This document shows, one piece after another, positions 44,660 to 54,617 of a stretch of DNA of 64,000 nucleotides (within the stretch, counting starts at the first letter, position 1; each line of letters starts with the position of its first letter). The position numbers and the translations under genes are program-made. Source of the DNA: Pedobacter segetis (GTDB lineage Bacteria > Bacteroidota > Bacteroidia > Sphingobacteriales > Sphingobacteriaceae); assembly GCF_016623585.1 (NCBI RefSeq), contig NZ_JAEHFY010000006.1, forward strand, positions 62,001 through 126,000, given 5' to 3'. The notes below the pieces were generated by a model. That model made no database searches and was not told the origin of the DNA. It was given only the letters and a program-made list of their open reading frames with translations.

Positions 44660-44885
44660 TTTAGCGATTCTGGATTATCCCCAAAAGTGATAAAATTTAT
44701 ATTGATTAAAAAAAAGTTTAAAAAGTTTTTTAATTACAAATAATTCTATATTATTGCACCATAATCTCAATTTATCCTTTTTCTACGGATTAAGTCAAAC
44801 AAATAAATTCACACTAAGATTTTAACTGTTTACCTAGTCAAAATGGATAAATCATATTTTAATCCCTTGACAATAATTCATATTA

Positions 44886-46439
44886 ATGTTTAATAAAACC
44901 GAATTGAACGACAAGCTTGTTTCAGAGCTTCGTGAAATCGCAAAAAGTTTTGGAGTAGAAGATACCGATGTTTTGCGTAAGGCCGATTTGATAGCTAAAA
45001 TTGGCGAACAACAAGATTTGATTACCGCTGCTAGAGGTTCTGGCGAGGTTGTGGAAGAAGAACTGCCTAAAGAAGAGAAAATAAAGAAAAGGACTAGAAC
45101 ACTTGTTTCTAAAGCAGAACCGGTAGAAAGAAAAAGCACTAGCCCTGCAGAAGAAGTTTCTTTATTCGATAACCCATCAAAAGAAGAAGCGCCAAGAGCA
45201 AGGGCAAAACATGTTATCGAAACTTCGCCAAAAGATAATCCAGAAAACGAGCAAAGAAGCGAGCCCAAATCCATCCGCCCGGATAAAAATTCTAAACCGA
45301 GAAATTCAGACTCTGCCTTTGACTTTGACAACGTAATCATCAATGAAGGTGTTTTAGAAATTATGCCCGATGGTTATGGCTTCTTAAGGTCGTCAGATTA
45401 CAACTACCTCACCTCGCCCGATGATATTTATGTATCGCAATCGCAAATAAAATTATTTGGATTAAAAACAGGCGATACCGTTAGGGGAAGCATTAGGCCG
45501 CCAAAAGAAGGTGAAAAATATTTCCCTTTGGTAAGGGTAGAGTCTATCAACGGAAGAGTGCCCGCCGAGGTTAGGGATCGTGTTCCTTTTGATTATTTAA
45601 CGCCTCTTTTCCCAACAGAAAGGTTAAATTTATTTATGAAACCTAGTGATTATTCTACCAGGATCATGGATCTGTTTACCCCAATTGGTAAAGGACAACG
45701 CGGTTTGATAGTTGCCCAACCTAAAACAGGTAAAACCAATTTGTTAAAAGAGGTCGCAAATGCGATTGCGGCAAACCATCCAGAAGTTTATTTGATCATT
45801 TTATTGATAGATGAACGACCGGAAGAGGTAACCGATATGGCGAGAAGCGTAAGAGCAGAAGTTGTTTCCTCTACATTTGATGAACCTGCAGATAGACATG
45901 TAAAAATAGCGAACATCGTTTTAGAGAAAGCCAAAAGAATGGTAGAGTGCGGCCATGATGTGGTGATACTTTTAGACTCTATCACTCGTTTAGCAAGGGC
46001 TTATAATACCGTTGCGCCTGCATCTGGTAAAATATTATCAGGTGGTGTGGATGCAAACGCTTTACATAAACCAAAAAGGTTTTTTGGGGCTGCCCGCAAC
46101 ATTGAAGATGGCGGTTCTTTAACTATTTTGGCTACCGCTTTAACAGAAACAGGCTCTAAAATGGACGAGGTTATCTTTGAAGAATTTAAGGGTACCGGTA
46201 ATATGGAGCTTCAGTTAGATAGGAAATTATCTAATAAACGTGTTTTCCCAGCTATTGATCTTACGGCCTCTAGCACCAGAAGAGATGATCTTCTATTAGA
46301 TAAAGAAACCTTGCAACGCATTTGGATCCTTAGGAACCACTTGGCAGATATGAACCCTCAAGAAGCAATGGAATTCTTGCTTACCCAAGTGAGAGGCACA
46401 AAATCTAATGAAGAGTTTTTGGTTTCTATGAATTCTTAA
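44886..46439 (+). CDS. rho: Transcription termination factor Rho
   Basis: A 517-residue Rho. N-terminal helical part (about 1-45), then a charged, low-complexity insertion (about 50-145, many Lys, Glu, Ser and Pro) as in Bacteroidota homologues, then the cold-shock RNA-binding domain ([15 protein letters not shown]) and the ATPase core with Walker [10 protein letters not shown] and Walker [17 protein letters not shown]. It terminates transcription at unstructured C-rich sites. ATG at 44886. The 226-bp upstream region shows no clear promoter match; autoregulation is usual for rho but not seen here. Confidence 0.95.
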   Translation: MFNKTELNDKLVSELREIAKSFGVEDTDVLRKADLIAKIGEQQDLITAARGSGEVVEEELPKEEKIKKRTRTLVSKAEPVERKSTSPAEEVSLFDNPSKEEAPRARAKHVIETSPKDNPENEQRSEPKSIRPDKNSKPRNSDSAFDFDNVIINEGVLEIMPDGYGFLRSSDYNYLTSPDDIYVSQSQIKLFGLKTGDTVRGSIRPPKEGEKYFPLVRVESINGRVPAEVRDRVPFDYLTPLFPTERLNLFMKPSDYSTRIMDLFTPIGKGQRGLIVAQPKTGKTNLLKEVANAIAANHPEVYLIILLIDERPEEVTDMARSVRAEVVSSTFDEPADRHVKIANIVLEKAKRMVECGHDVVILLDSITRLARAYNTVAPASGKILSGGVDANALHKPKRFFGAARNIEDGGSLTILATALTETGSKMDEVIFEEFKGTGNMELQLDRKLSNKRVFPAIDLTASSTRRDDLLLDKETLQRIWILRNHLADMNPQEAMEFLLTQVRGTKSNEEFLVSMNS

Positions 46440-46511
46440 AAGGCAAATGGTAAAAGGTTTAAGGCCGAAGGTTAGAAGCCTTAAACCCTATGCCTTAAAC
46501 CTCGTAACCTA
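46440..46511. repeat. Low-complexity filler between rho and pssA
   Basis: Word-like repeats such as AAGGTTTAAGGCC, AGGTTAGAAGCC, CCTTAAACC and TGCCTTAAACC fill the 72-bp gap. Not coding. Similar in style to the filler near 29766 and 63610. Confidence 0.55.
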
Positions 46512-47186
46512 ATGAATATAAAAAAACACATCCCAAACGCATTAACGTGTGGCAATCTGTTATCAGGTTGCGCTGGTATTGTTTACGCATTTAACGGCAA
46601 CCTTAAAACGGTTGCTTTTTTTGTTTTGGTATCTGGCATTTTTGATTTTTTTGATGGATTTGCAGCAAGGTTGCTAAACGTAAAATCTGATATTGGCAAA
46701 GAGCTAGATTCTTTGGCCGATGTAGTTAGCTTTGGTCTTTTGCCGGGCCTTGTTATCTACAAACTTTTATTGATGAGCGGTGCCGGCTATTTAGCTTACG
46801 CTGGATTTTTGATTACCATATTTTCTGCTTTGAGGTTGGCAAAGTTTAATATAGACACTAGGCAAACAGAAGATTTTATTGGCCTAAATACCCCAATGAA
46901 TACTTTTTTTATCATCTCTTTACCTTGGTTGGCAGATGATTTCCCTTTCATCAACAACAATTACTTTTTAATTACTATAGTATTGGTTGTGAGTTATTTA
47001 TTGGTTAGCGAGATTAGACTATTCTCTATGAAGATGCGTGGATTAAGCTGGACGGCCAATAAATATAAATTCATTTTCCTTATTTTATCGATAGTTTTAT
47101 TGGCTTTTCTTAAATTCGCAGCAATTCCGATAATTTTAATTTTATACATACTTTTTTCACAAATACATTTTAAAACCACATCATGA
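46512..47186 (+). CDS. pssA: CDP-diacylglycerol--serine O-phosphatidyltransferase
   Basis: A 224-residue membrane enzyme with several hydrophobic segments. The CDP-alcohol phosphotransferase motif is complete (DGFAARLLNVKSDIGKELDSLAD, read as DG-x2-AR-x8-G-x3-D-x3-D, near residues 49-71). It makes phosphatidylserine from CDP-diacylglycerol and serine, the precursor of phosphatidylethanolamine. It overlaps purS by four bases. ATG at 46512. Confidence 0.92.
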   Translation: MNIKKHIPNALTCGNLLSGCAGIVYAFNGNLKTVAFFVLVSGIFDFFDGFAARLLNVKSDIGKELDSLADVVSFGLLPGLVIYKLLLMSGAGYLAYAGFLITIFSALRLAKFNIDTRQTEDFIGLNTPMNTFFIISLPWLADDFPFINNNYFLITIVLVVSYLLVSEIRLFSMKMRGLSWTANKYKFIFLILSIVLLAFLKFAAIPIILILYILFSQIHFKTTS

Positions 47187-47437
47187 AAAAATTCACAGCC
47201 GCTATAGATGTAATGCCATTAAAAGAGATCTTAGATCCACAAGGAAAGGCTGTTACAGGCAGCATGAAAAACCTTGATTTATCAGAAATAACCAATATAA
47301 GAATTGGCCGCCATATCACTTTAGAGGTAACAGCAGAAAACAAAGAAAAAGCTACTGAAAAGGTAGAAACCGCCTGTAAAAAATTACTGGCAAACGTAAT
47401 AATGGAAAGTTTCCACTTTGAAATCAACGAGCTTTAA
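47183..47437 (+). CDS. purS: Phosphoribosylformylglycinamidine synthase subunit PurS
   Basis: An 84-residue PurS-like protein. MKKFTAAIDVMPLKEILDPQGKAVTGSMKNL and IRIGRHITLEVTAENKEKATEKVETACKKLLANVIMESFHFEI have the ferredoxin-like pattern and Ile-Arg-Gly positions of PurS. It bridges PurL and PurQ in the four-enzyme form of FGAM synthase. purL and purQ are not adjacent. Start overlaps pssA by four bases (ATGA), and the end overlaps the convergent Hpt gene by four bases. Confidence 0.88.
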   Translation: MKKFTAAIDVMPLKEILDPQGKAVTGSMKNLDLSEITNIRIGRHITLEVTAENKEKATEKVETACKKLLANVIMESFHFEINEL

Positions 47438-47811
47438 CCTTTTGCCAAAAGCTCTTCTTTTTTCTCTTTTAATTTGATATAAACTTTATCAAAAACAAGT
47501 TTTAAAGACTCAAAATCTTGTAAAATACCCATGTAATCATCTTGGTTTCTAGCTCTTGCCTCAATGCTTACCATAGTTTCTTTTGCCAATGCCAAACCCA
47601 TAAAACTTAAGGTAGGCTTTATTTTATGGGCGGCATCTCCAATAGCTTTAAAATCTTTGGCCACAACCCCTGCTTCTAATGCAGCAACATAATCTGGTGT
47701 CTGCATCAAAAAAATATCGATCATTTCAACTATAAAATCTGTATTATCATCAGCCAACTCTTGCAAATAAGACAAGTCTAATACCAATTCTTTTTTATCA
47801 TTTAATTCCAT
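47434..47811 (-). CDS. Hpt (histidine phosphotransfer) domain protein
   Basis: A 125-residue stand-alone Hpt domain. The phospho-acceptor histidine is in DAAHKIKPTLSFMG (near residue 62), within a four-helix bundle pattern. It relays phosphate between a hybrid kinase and a response regulator; the partners are not in this window. It begins one base before folK ends (minus strand, folK upstream), so the two probably share a transcript. Confidence 0.88.
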   Translation of the reverse strand: MELNDKKELVLDLSYLQELADDNTDFIVEMIDIFLMQTPDYVAALEAGVVAKDFKAIGDAAHKIKPTLSFMGLALAKETMVSIEARARNQDDYMGILQDFESLKLVFDKVYIKLKEKKEELLAKG

Positions 47812-47812
47812 A

Positions 47813-48301
47813 TCATATTTGTTTGTAAAGCTTTACGGGTAGTTGATCCAAACATTGGCTTTTTAACTGGTTAACCGTTAAACCTAAAACAGGGTGATTA
47901 AAATCCCCAGCGATCTGGTTCAATGGTGTTAAAACAAAATTACGCTGCGCTATAAAAGGATGCGGGACGGTCAGTTTTTCTGTTTGGATAACCATGCCAT
48001 CATAAAATAAAATATCAATATCCATTGTTCTTGCGCCCCATTTCGCCTCCCTTTCCCTGCCTAATAAATTTTCTATCTTTTGTGTTTGTGCTAGTAACTC
48101 TAGCGGTTTTAGATTGGTTTCAATAGCTACTGCAATATTTAAAAAGTGCGGTTGATCATTTACTCCCCAAGCTTCCGTTTCATAAATTGATGACATTTGG
48201 ATAGCTTTACCCACCAACTTTTGTAAATGCTTTAGGGCAAGTGAGATATTATTTTCCCTATTACCCAAATTACCCCCTAAAAGTAGGTAAACCTTACACA
48301 T
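47813..48301 (-). CDS. folK: 2-amino-4-hydroxy-6-hydroxymethyldihydropteridine pyrophosphokinase
   Basis: A 162-residue HPPK. LLLGGNLGNRENNI at the N-terminus and GARTMDIDILFYDG, followed by LTVPHP and FVLTPLNQI, are the conserved substrate and magnesium sites. It transfers pyrophosphate to the pterin in folate synthesis. ATG at 48301, divergent from sppA. A TATATTTG on the plus strand at 48341 serves sppA, not this gene. Confidence 0.94.
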   Translation of the reverse strand: MCKVYLLLGGNLGNRENNISLALKHLQKLVGKAIQMSSIYETEAWGVNDQPHFLNIAVAIETNLKPLELLAQTQKIENLLGREREAKWGARTMDIDILFYDGMVIQTEKLTVPHPFIAQRNFVLTPLNQIAGDFNHPVLGLTVNQLKSQCLDQLPVKLYKQI

Positions 48302-48315
48302 AAATGTTGTAACAA

Positions 48316-48348
48316 TTGCTTTTAATGCGCATCTAAAAATTATATTTG
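48316..48348 (+). promoter_or_regulatory. Promoter of sppA
   Basis: TATATTTG at 48341-48348 is an exact -7 element 32 bases before the ATG. TTG at 48316-48318 lies 22 bases upstream, one base beyond the usual spacing. Confidence 0.65.
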
Positions 48349-48380
48349 CAAAATACTATTTTAAAACAAAAAATCTCTAA

Positions 48381-50141
48381 ATGAAACAATTCTTTAAGTT
48401 TGTTTTTGCCTCTATGCTTGGTGTAATTATCGCCACCGTTCTTTTATTCGTAATTTTAATTGGTGGGGTTACGGCAATTGTATCTAGTTCTAACGATACG
48501 GTAGAGGTAAAAGAAAATACCATCTTGCATATCAATCTTAATGTCCCAATTGTAGAAAGAAGCACTTCTAGCCCCTTAGATAATTTAGACGTAGGCCCAT
48601 TTAAAGGAGAGAAAACAGTTGGTTTAAACGATATTTTAAAAAGCATCAAAAATGCCAAAGATGATGACCAAATAAAAGGGATTTATTTAGACGTTACCTA
48701 TCTGGTTACAGGTTTTGCTACCATAGAACAAATACGTGATGCTTTAATAGATTTTAAAAAATCTAAGAAATTCATCTATGCTTACAGCGAGGTTTATACC
48801 CAAGGAGCTTATTATTTAGCTTCCGTTGCCGATAAGGTTTATTTAAACCCTCAAGGTCTTTTAGAATTAAAAGGATTTAGTTCTCAGATCACTTTTTATA
48901 AAGGTGCGCTTGATAAATTAGGAATAGAAGCCCAAGTAATTAAAGTTGGGACCTATAAGAGCGCCGTAGAACCTTATATATTAGATAAAATGAGCGATGC
49001 CAATCGTTTACAAACTAAAGCTTTATTAGGTTCGCTTTATGATCATTTTACCAGTGAGATCTCTAAAAGCAGAAATATCCCACAAGATTCTATTATTGCT
49101 ATTGCCGATGGCTTATTATCCCGTTCGCCAGAAGATGCGGTTAAACTAAAATTGGTTGATGCCCTAAAATATAAGGATGAAGTTTTGGATGAGCTTAAAG
49201 CCAAAACCGAAACCGATAAAAAAGATAATCTGAACACCATAAGCGTTACAGACTATGCAAAAACGATAAAATCATCTTCTTCTGCAAAAGATAAAATTGC
49301 CGTTATCTATGCAAATGGAGAAATAAACGGGGGCGAAGGCGATGAAAATTCGATAGGTTCTGAAGGGATTTCTAAAGCTTTAAGAAAAGCCCGGTTAGAT
49401 GATAAAATCAAAGCCGTTGTATTAAGGGTAAATAGCCCGGGTGGCAGCTCACTAGCTTCTGATGTAATTTGGAGAGAGGTTTTATTAACCAAGAAGGCAA
49501 AACCGGTTATTGTATCTATGGGCGATTATGCTGCTTCTGGCGGTTATTATATTTCTTGCGCAGCGGATTCTATTTTTGCCGAACCCAATACAATTACTGG
49601 CTCTATCGGCGTTTTTGCCATTATCCCAAATCTAAAAGGTTTTTTAAACGATAAATTAGGGATCACTTTTGATGGGGTTAAAACTGGCCAGTTTGCAGAT
49701 CTGGGAAATATCTCGAGGCCATTAACATCACCAGAAAAAATGATCTTGCAAAAAGAGGTTAACAGAACCTATGCAGATTTCACTAAAAGGGTATCCGAAG
49801 GGAGACATATTTCTCAAGCTTATGTAGATAGTATTGGACAAGGAAGGGTTTGGACAGGTGAGCAAGCCATTAAAATAAAACTAGTGGATCGTATCGGGCA
49901 TTTAGAAGATGCCATTAAATGTGCAGCAAAAAAAGCTAAACTAGATGATTATAAAATTGTAAACTATCCTGAAATTAAAGATGGCTTATTTGGTTTATTA
50001 GATAACTCTGGGGATAAAATAAAAAGTTACATGGTTAAGCAAGAGCTAGGTACAAGTTATCAATATTATCAAAAGGTAAAAGAAATTTCCAATATGAGAG
50101 GTTTGCAAGCAAGAATGCCTTTTGATTTAGAAGTGAATTAA
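48381..50141 (+). CDS. sppA: Signal peptide peptidase SppA (67-kDa type)
   Basis: A 586-residue inner-membrane serine protease of the long SppA form (two tandem S49 halves). The N-terminal membrane segment is VFASMLGVIIATVLLFVILIG. The general-base lysine is in IKVGTYKSAVEPY (near residue 195) and the nucleophile serine in MGDYAASGGYYISCAAD (near 392). It degrades cleaved signal peptides left in the membrane. ATG at 48381. Own promoter and terminator, so monocistronic. Confidence 0.95.
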   Translation: MKQFFKFVFASMLGVIIATVLLFVILIGGVTAIVSSSNDTVEVKENTILHINLNVPIVERSTSSPLDNLDVGPFKGEKTVGLNDILKSIKNAKDDDQIKGIYLDVTYLVTGFATIEQIRDALIDFKKSKKFIYAYSEVYTQGAYYLASVADKVYLNPQGLLELKGFSSQITFYKGALDKLGIEAQVIKVGTYKSAVEPYILDKMSDANRLQTKALLGSLYDHFTSEISKSRNIPQDSIIAIADGLLSRSPEDAVKLKLVDALKYKDEVLDELKAKTETDKKDNLNTISVTDYAKTIKSSSSAKDKIAVIYANGEINGGEGDENSIGSEGISKALRKARLDDKIKAVVLRVNSPGGSSLASDVIWREVLLTKKAKPVIVSMGDYAASGGYYISCAADSIFAEPNTITGSIGVFAIIPNLKGFLNDKLGITFDGVKTGQFADLGNISRPLTSPEKMILQKEVNRTYADFTKRVSEGRHISQAYVDSIGQGRVWTGEQAIKIKLVDRIGHLEDAIKCAAKKAKLDDYKIVNYPEIKDGLFGLLDNSGDKIKSYMVKQELGTSYQYYQKVKEISNMRGLQARMPFDLEVN

Positions 50142-50160
50142 TAAAATTTTATTCTCTATA

Positions 50161-50198
50161 AAAAATGGGTTTTCATTAATTTGAAAACCCATTTTTAT
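50161..50198 (+). terminator. Terminator of sppA
   Basis: AAAAATGGGTTTTCA and TGAAAACCCATTTTT pair perfectly over 15 bp with a 6-base loop, followed by T-rich sequence. It lies 20 bp after the stop codon. Confidence 0.93.
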
Positions 50199-50340
50199 AT
50201 TTCTTGAATTCAAGGATTTAATTCCTGACCTTTTTTTATTATAGTTACTATACTCAAGCATAATGATTTTTAAATGCTAAGTTTTAAACCAATTTGAAAT
50301 CATCTGTCATTTTAATCATGATATTGGTAACTTAGCATCA

Positions 50341-52023
50341 ATGGAAAACAAAGAAATATCCAAGGCCTTTAAATTGCTATCGCAATTGATGGAACTGTAC
50401 CAAGAAAACCCCTTCAAGATAAAATCTATTGCAAACGCATCTTTCAAAATAGATAAACTACCTTTTAAATTAAAAGATAAAGATCCCGATGAACTAGAAA
50501 AGATTGAAGGTATAGGGAAAAGTATTGCTGCTAAAATCGCAGAACTATTGCAAACCGGGGAAATACAAGAATTAAACACGCTAATCTCTAAAACCCCGGA
50601 TGGTATTTTGGGTATGATGACCATTAAAGGTCTGGGGCCAAAGAAGATAGAAATAATTTGGAACGTTTTAGATATCGAGACCATAGGCGAACTTTATTAT
50701 GCCTGTAACGAAAACCGGTTAATAGAAGCTAAGGGTTTTGGTTTAAAAACACAAGAAGAAATTAAAAAGGCCATCGAATTTAAGATGGCAAATATGGGCA
50801 GGTTTCTTTATGCCAAATTAGAGAATATTGCCCTCTCTTATCAAAATGAATTTGTAAAAGCTTATCAGAAAATAGACAGCAAAGTTGAAGTTTTAATTAC
50901 CGGCCAGTTTAGGAGAAAATGTGAAATTATAGATGTTCTTTCTTTCTTAGTGGTATCAAATAATGATGAATTACTTCTGGATAATTTTCCGGATGTTTTA
51001 GATAGGGTTGAAACTAACCTTGAGAAAAGAGAAATTTTATTTCAAGACAGCAACGGCATCAAAATACAAATCACCATTTGTAAGCCAGAAGAAAAAGGAA
51101 ATGCACTTTTTAAAACAACCGGTTCTGATTTACATTTAAGTTTGATGGAGAATCATTTTAAATCAAATATGTTATTTGATAATGAGGAAGATCTATATCA
51201 GTCTGCAGGTATGGATTTTATTGTTCCAGAACTAAGAGAAGGTTTTGATGAGGTTGAGCTAGCACTTAAGCAGCAACTGCCAAAATTAATAGTGAATGAT
51301 GATTTAAAAGGCACTCTGCACAATCATAGTACTTGGAGCGATGGCGTACATAGCATTGAAGAAATGGCTTTATATTGTCGCGATGAAATGAATTTAGAGT
51401 ATTTGGGAATGTGTGATCACTCTAAAACCGCTGTTTATGCCAAAGGGCTAAGCATAGAAAGGGTTTTGCAACAGCATGAAGAAATTGATCATTTGAATAA
51501 AAAATTAGCACCTTTCAAAATATTTAAAGGCATAGAATCTGATATTTTATCTGATGGCAGCTTAGATTACCCAGAGGAAATCTTAAAGCGTTTCGATTTT
51601 GTGGTTGCATCTGTACATTCTGTCTTAAAAATGGATGAAGAAAGGGCTACAAACAGGTTAATAAAAGCAATCGAGAATCCTTATACAACTATTTTAGGCC
51701 ACCCAACCGGAAGGTTGTTGCTGAGTAGAAGCGGTTATCCCTTAAATTTTGAGAAAGTGATCGATGCTTGTGCAGCAAACAAAGTAGTGATAGAGATAAA
51801 TGCAAACCCATTAAGACTAGACTTAGATTGGCGCTGGCACAGATACGCCTTAGAAAAGGGCGTTCTATTATCCATAAACCCAGATGCACACCGCACTGAA
51901 GGTTTATTGGATATGCAATATGGAATTAACGTTGCCCGTAAAGGTGGCTTAACACCTTCTCATTGCTTAAATGCCCTAACCCTAAAAGAGATAGTATCTT
52001 ATTTTAATTCTAAAAAAGCATAG
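50341..52023 (+). CDS. PolX-like protein: altered polymerase domain fused to a PHP domain
   Basis: A 560-residue protein with the architecture of bacterial PolX. Helix-hairpin-helix segments are seen (EKIEGIGKSIAAKI, TIKGLGPKKIEI), then a polymerase beta-like palm, then a PHP domain. The PHP metal motifs are intact: TLHNHSTWSDG, CDHS, GIESDI, VASVHS, GHPTGR and NPDAH. In the palm, the expected GSxRR...GDxDIL is GQFRRKCEIIDVLSFLV, so the two aspartates are Val and Ser, and the expected third Asp segment reads IKIQITI. It is likely an exonuclease or scaffold without polymerase activity. ATG at 50341; coupled to the GT9 gene downstream. Confidence 0.87.
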   Translation: MENKEISKAFKLLSQLMELYQENPFKIKSIANASFKIDKLPFKLKDKDPDELEKIEGIGKSIAAKIAELLQTGEIQELNTLISKTPDGILGMMTIKGLGPKKIEIIWNVLDIETIGELYYACNENRLIEAKGFGLKTQEEIKKAIEFKMANMGRFLYAKLENIALSYQNEFVKAYQKIDSKVEVLITGQFRRKCEIIDVLSFLVVSNNDELLLDNFPDVLDRVETNLEKREILFQDSNGIKIQITICKPEEKGNALFKTTGSDLHLSLMENHFKSNMLFDNEEDLYQSAGMDFIVPELREGFDEVELALKQQLPKLIVNDDLKGTLHNHSTWSDGVHSIEEMALYCRDEMNLEYLGMCDHSKTAVYAKGLSIERVLQQHEEIDHLNKKLAPFKIFKGIESDILSDGSLDYPEEILKRFDFVVASVHSVLKMDEERATNRLIKAIENPYTTILGHPTGRLLLSRSGYPLNFEKVIDACAANKVVIEINANPLRLDLDWRWHRYALEKGVLLSINPDAHRTEGLLDMQYGINVARKGGLTPSHCLNALTLKEIVSYFNSKKA

Positions 52024-53010
52024 GTGCAGCATAAAAAACTCAAAATATTGGTTATCCGCTTTAGCTCTATGGGAGATATTATTTATACATCTCCGGTTGT
52101 TAGATGTTTGAAAAAACAGCTTCCAAACCCAGAAATCCACTACCTTACCAAAGCAAATTTTAAGTTTTTATTAGATCAAAACACATATATAGATCAGCTT
52201 CATTTATTAAAACCCAGGCTAAAAGAAACCATTGCAACGCTTAAGGCAGAAAACTTTGATTATGTGATAGATTTGCACAATAGTTTACGCTCAACCTTGG
52301 TTAAGGTAAGATTGGGTATAAAATCATCCACTTATAAAAAGGAAAGGTTTAAAAAGTGGTTAGCCTTAAAATGGGGGTTAAACCTTATTAAACCAGATCA
52401 TTTGGTTGATCGTTATTTAAAGGCCGTTAGCTTTTTGGGGGTTAAAAATGATTATCGACCCATAGATTACTTTTTACCCGAGAACACTAAACCAATACAA
52501 GAAATACTCCCAGATCATTACCAAGATCCCTTTATAGTCTTTATTATAGGGGCTACGCATTTTACCAAAAGAATGCCCAATGAAAAAGTTATTTCTTTAT
52601 GCGAAAAGATAGATTTTCCTATCGTTTTATTAGGCGGAGAAGATGTAAAATTTAACGCTGAGGTTATTTTTAAAGCCTTACCGAAAAAAATCATTAATTT
52701 AGTTGGAAAAATCAGCCTAAACGAATCTGTAACAGTGGTAAAAAATGCCACACAAGTAATTGGTTTTGATACTGGTTTAACGCACATTGCGGAAGCATTT
52801 AATAAAAAACTGATCACTATTTGGGGAAGCACCGTTCCAGAGCTACTGGGTGTGCAGCCTTACCAAGTTGAAAAACATTATGAAGCAGGGGTTGTTCTAT
52901 CTTGCAGGCCATGTTCTAAATTTGGTTTATCGGCTTGTCCAAAAGGTCATTTTAAATGTATGAAAAACATTAACGAAAATTTGATTATCGATTTTATCTC
53001 CCATGAATAA
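52024..53010 (+). CDS. Glycosyltransferase family 9 (heptosyltransferase-like)
   Basis: A 328-residue GT9 protein. RFSSMGDIIYTSPVVRCL at the N-terminus, GATHFTKRMPNEK, VIGFDTGLTHIAEAF and LWGST-like TIWGSTVPE in the nucleotide-sugar half, then a Cys-rich tail (CRPCSKFGLSACPKGHFKCM). The family transfers heptose or related sugars during lipopolysaccharide core assembly at the cytoplasmic face of the inner membrane. It starts at a GTG immediately after the PolX-like stop codon, and its 3' end overlaps the SixA-like gene by 8 bp. Confidence 0.9.
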   Translation: MQHKKLKILVIRFSSMGDIIYTSPVVRCLKKQLPNPEIHYLTKANFKFLLDQNTYIDQLHLLKPRLKETIATLKAENFDYVIDLHNSLRSTLVKVRLGIKSSTYKKERFKKWLALKWGLNLIKPDHLVDRYLKAVSFLGVKNDYRPIDYFLPENTKPIQEILPDHYQDPFIVFIIGATHFTKRMPNEKVISLCEKIDFPIVLLGGEDVKFNAEVIFKALPKKIINLVGKISLNESVTVVKNATQVIGFDTGLTHIAEAFNKKLITIWGSTVPELLGVQPYQVEKHYEAGVVLSCRPCSKFGLSACPKGHFKCMKNINENLIIDFISHE

Positions 53011-53509
53011 ACAATTACTAATAGTAAGGCATGCCAAATCTGATTGGAACGATCCTTCTATAAATGATTTTAACAGACCTTTAAACAGCAGAGGATCAAA
53101 GGATGCGCCATTAATTGGAGAAAAGTTGTTAAAAAAATCTTTTAAACCAGATTTGGTCATATCCAGTCCGGCAAAAAGAGCTTTAAATACTTGTGAGATC
53201 GTATGCCAGAAAATAGGTATCGAAAAATCTAAAATCATCACCAATTCTAATGTTTATGAGGCAAGTAGTAAACAATTGTTAAAGATTATCAACCAAATTG
53301 ATAACCAATATGATAAGGTTGCATTATTTGGGCACAATAACGGCGTTACAGATTTAACCGTTTATTTAAGCGATGCCGATATTTTCAATATCCCAACTAG
53401 CGGTATGGTTTTGATCTCTTTTGCTTTTGATGATTGGGAAATGATAGGTAAGGGAACTGGCGAAGTGGTTTTTTATGAATATCCAAAAAATTTGATTGAA
53501 GAAGATTAA
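53003..53509 (+). CDS. SixA-like histidine phosphatase
   Basis: A 168-residue protein of the histidine phosphatase superfamily. The RHAKSDW motif (near residue 8) carries the phospho-accepting histidine and SSPAKRALNTCEI and FGHNNGV the other arginine and histidine. Length and SRGSKDAPLIG match SixA, which dephosphorylates phosphohistidine on Hpt-type proteins. An Hpt protein is encoded about 5 kb away, but no link is shown. ATG at 53003, overlapping the GT9 gene by 8 bp. Confidence 0.88.
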   Translation: MNKQLLIVRHAKSDWNDPSINDFNRPLNSRGSKDAPLIGEKLLKKSFKPDLVISSPAKRALNTCEIVCQKIGIEKSKIITNSNVYEASSKQLLKIINQIDNQYDKVALFGHNNGVTDLTVYLSDADIFNIPTSGMVLISFAFDDWEMIGKGTGEVVFYEYPKNLIEED

Positions 53510-53514
53510 GATTT

Positions 53515-54603
53515 CTAATTCATCCTATATACCTTCCCGGGCAGGGAAATGATAACAGATTGCATCTCTAAGTTCAAAAGTGCCATAGTTAGTTTGCTCT
53601 GTGGCATTTCTAGCTTTATTTGAAGATCATCAATAGCAATGCTTCCGTTATCTTTAATTATATCTACTATCTTTTTATCATCTGCACTTAGGTTTAAAAG
53701 TAATTCTGGTTCTATTTTTTTATTAACCAATAAACCATCTAACCAGCCCATTATATATTCTATGTCCTCAGATTTTGTTAGTAAATGCGCCCTATTGGTT
53801 TTTATCAAAAAGTTGCAACCGTCAGAAAACTCATCATCTACCCTTCCGGGTACCGCAAACACATCTCTGTTATAAGAATTAGCAATTTCTGCCGTGATTA
53901 GCGCACCGCCTCTTTGCGTAGCCTCTACAACTATAACAGCATCTGCCATCCCCGCTATGATCCTATTTCGTTTAGGGAAATTTTGCCTATCGGGATTGGT
54001 TTGCGAAGGAAACTCTGTTAACAAGCCTCCATTAACCAACATTTTTTCTGCTACTGGGCGGTGCAAAGCAGGGTAAATCCTATCCAAACCATGCCCCAAA
54101 ACCCCAACCGTTGTAACATCCAAACTTACCGCTGCTTTATGTGCGGCAATATCGATACCGTAAGCTAAACCGCTTGCCACCAACAAACCATGATGTTTTA
54201 ATCCTTGTATCAGCTTTTCACAAAAATACCTCCCATAATTGGTTGCATTACGTGTACCCACAACTGCTACAATTTTTTGGTTGTTTAAATTGGCCGTACC
54301 TTTAAAATAAAGCATTGTGGGTGCATCAACACAGTTTTTTAATCTTTTTGGGTAGGTTTTATCCAAATAAAAAAAACTTTTGATTTTGTATTTCTCAATA
54401 AACTTAAGCTCTTCTTCTGCCCTGCCAAATGCGGTATGGTTCACAATTGATTCTGCGGTTTTGGACCCTATCCCGGGTATTTTTTCTAATGCTTTTTTTG
54501 ATGATGAAAAAACTTCTTCTGCACTTCCGCAGTAACTAATAAGTGTTTTTGCGGTAATGTCTCCAATTCCTTTAACAAATGTAAGTGCAATTTCGTGGAG
54601 CAT
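53515..54603 (-). CDS. dprA: DNA processing protein DprA
   Basis: A 362-residue DprA. A helix-hairpin-helix region is at the N-terminus (EKIPGIGSKTAESI). The Rossmann-like DprA fold follows (VVGTRNATNYGRYFCEKL, SGLAYGIDIAAHKAA, FPKRNRIIAGMADAVIVVEA), and then a C-terminal winged-helix-like domain. It loads RecA on incoming single-stranded DNA during transformation and is found in many species not known to be competent. ATG at 54603, 14 bp after rsmG, so co-transcribed with it. Confidence 0.94.
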   Translation of the reverse strand: MLHEIALTFVKGIGDITAKTLISYCGSAEEVFSSSKKALEKIPGIGSKTAESIVNHTAFGRAEEELKFIEKYKIKSFFYLDKTYPKRLKNCVDAPTMLYFKGTANLNNQKIVAVVGTRNATNYGRYFCEKLIQGLKHHGLLVASGLAYGIDIAAHKAAVSLDVTTVGVLGHGLDRIYPALHRPVAEKMLVNGGLLTEFPSQTNPDRQNFPKRNRIIAGMADAVIVVEATQRGGALITAEIANSYNRDVFAVPGRVDDEFSDGCNFLIKTNRAHLLTKSEDIEYIMGWLDGLLVNKKIEPELLLNLSADDKKIVDIIKDNGSIAIDDLQIKLEMPQSKLTMALLNLEMQSVIISLPGKVYRMN

Positions 54604-54617
54604 CGTTTAAGAATTGT

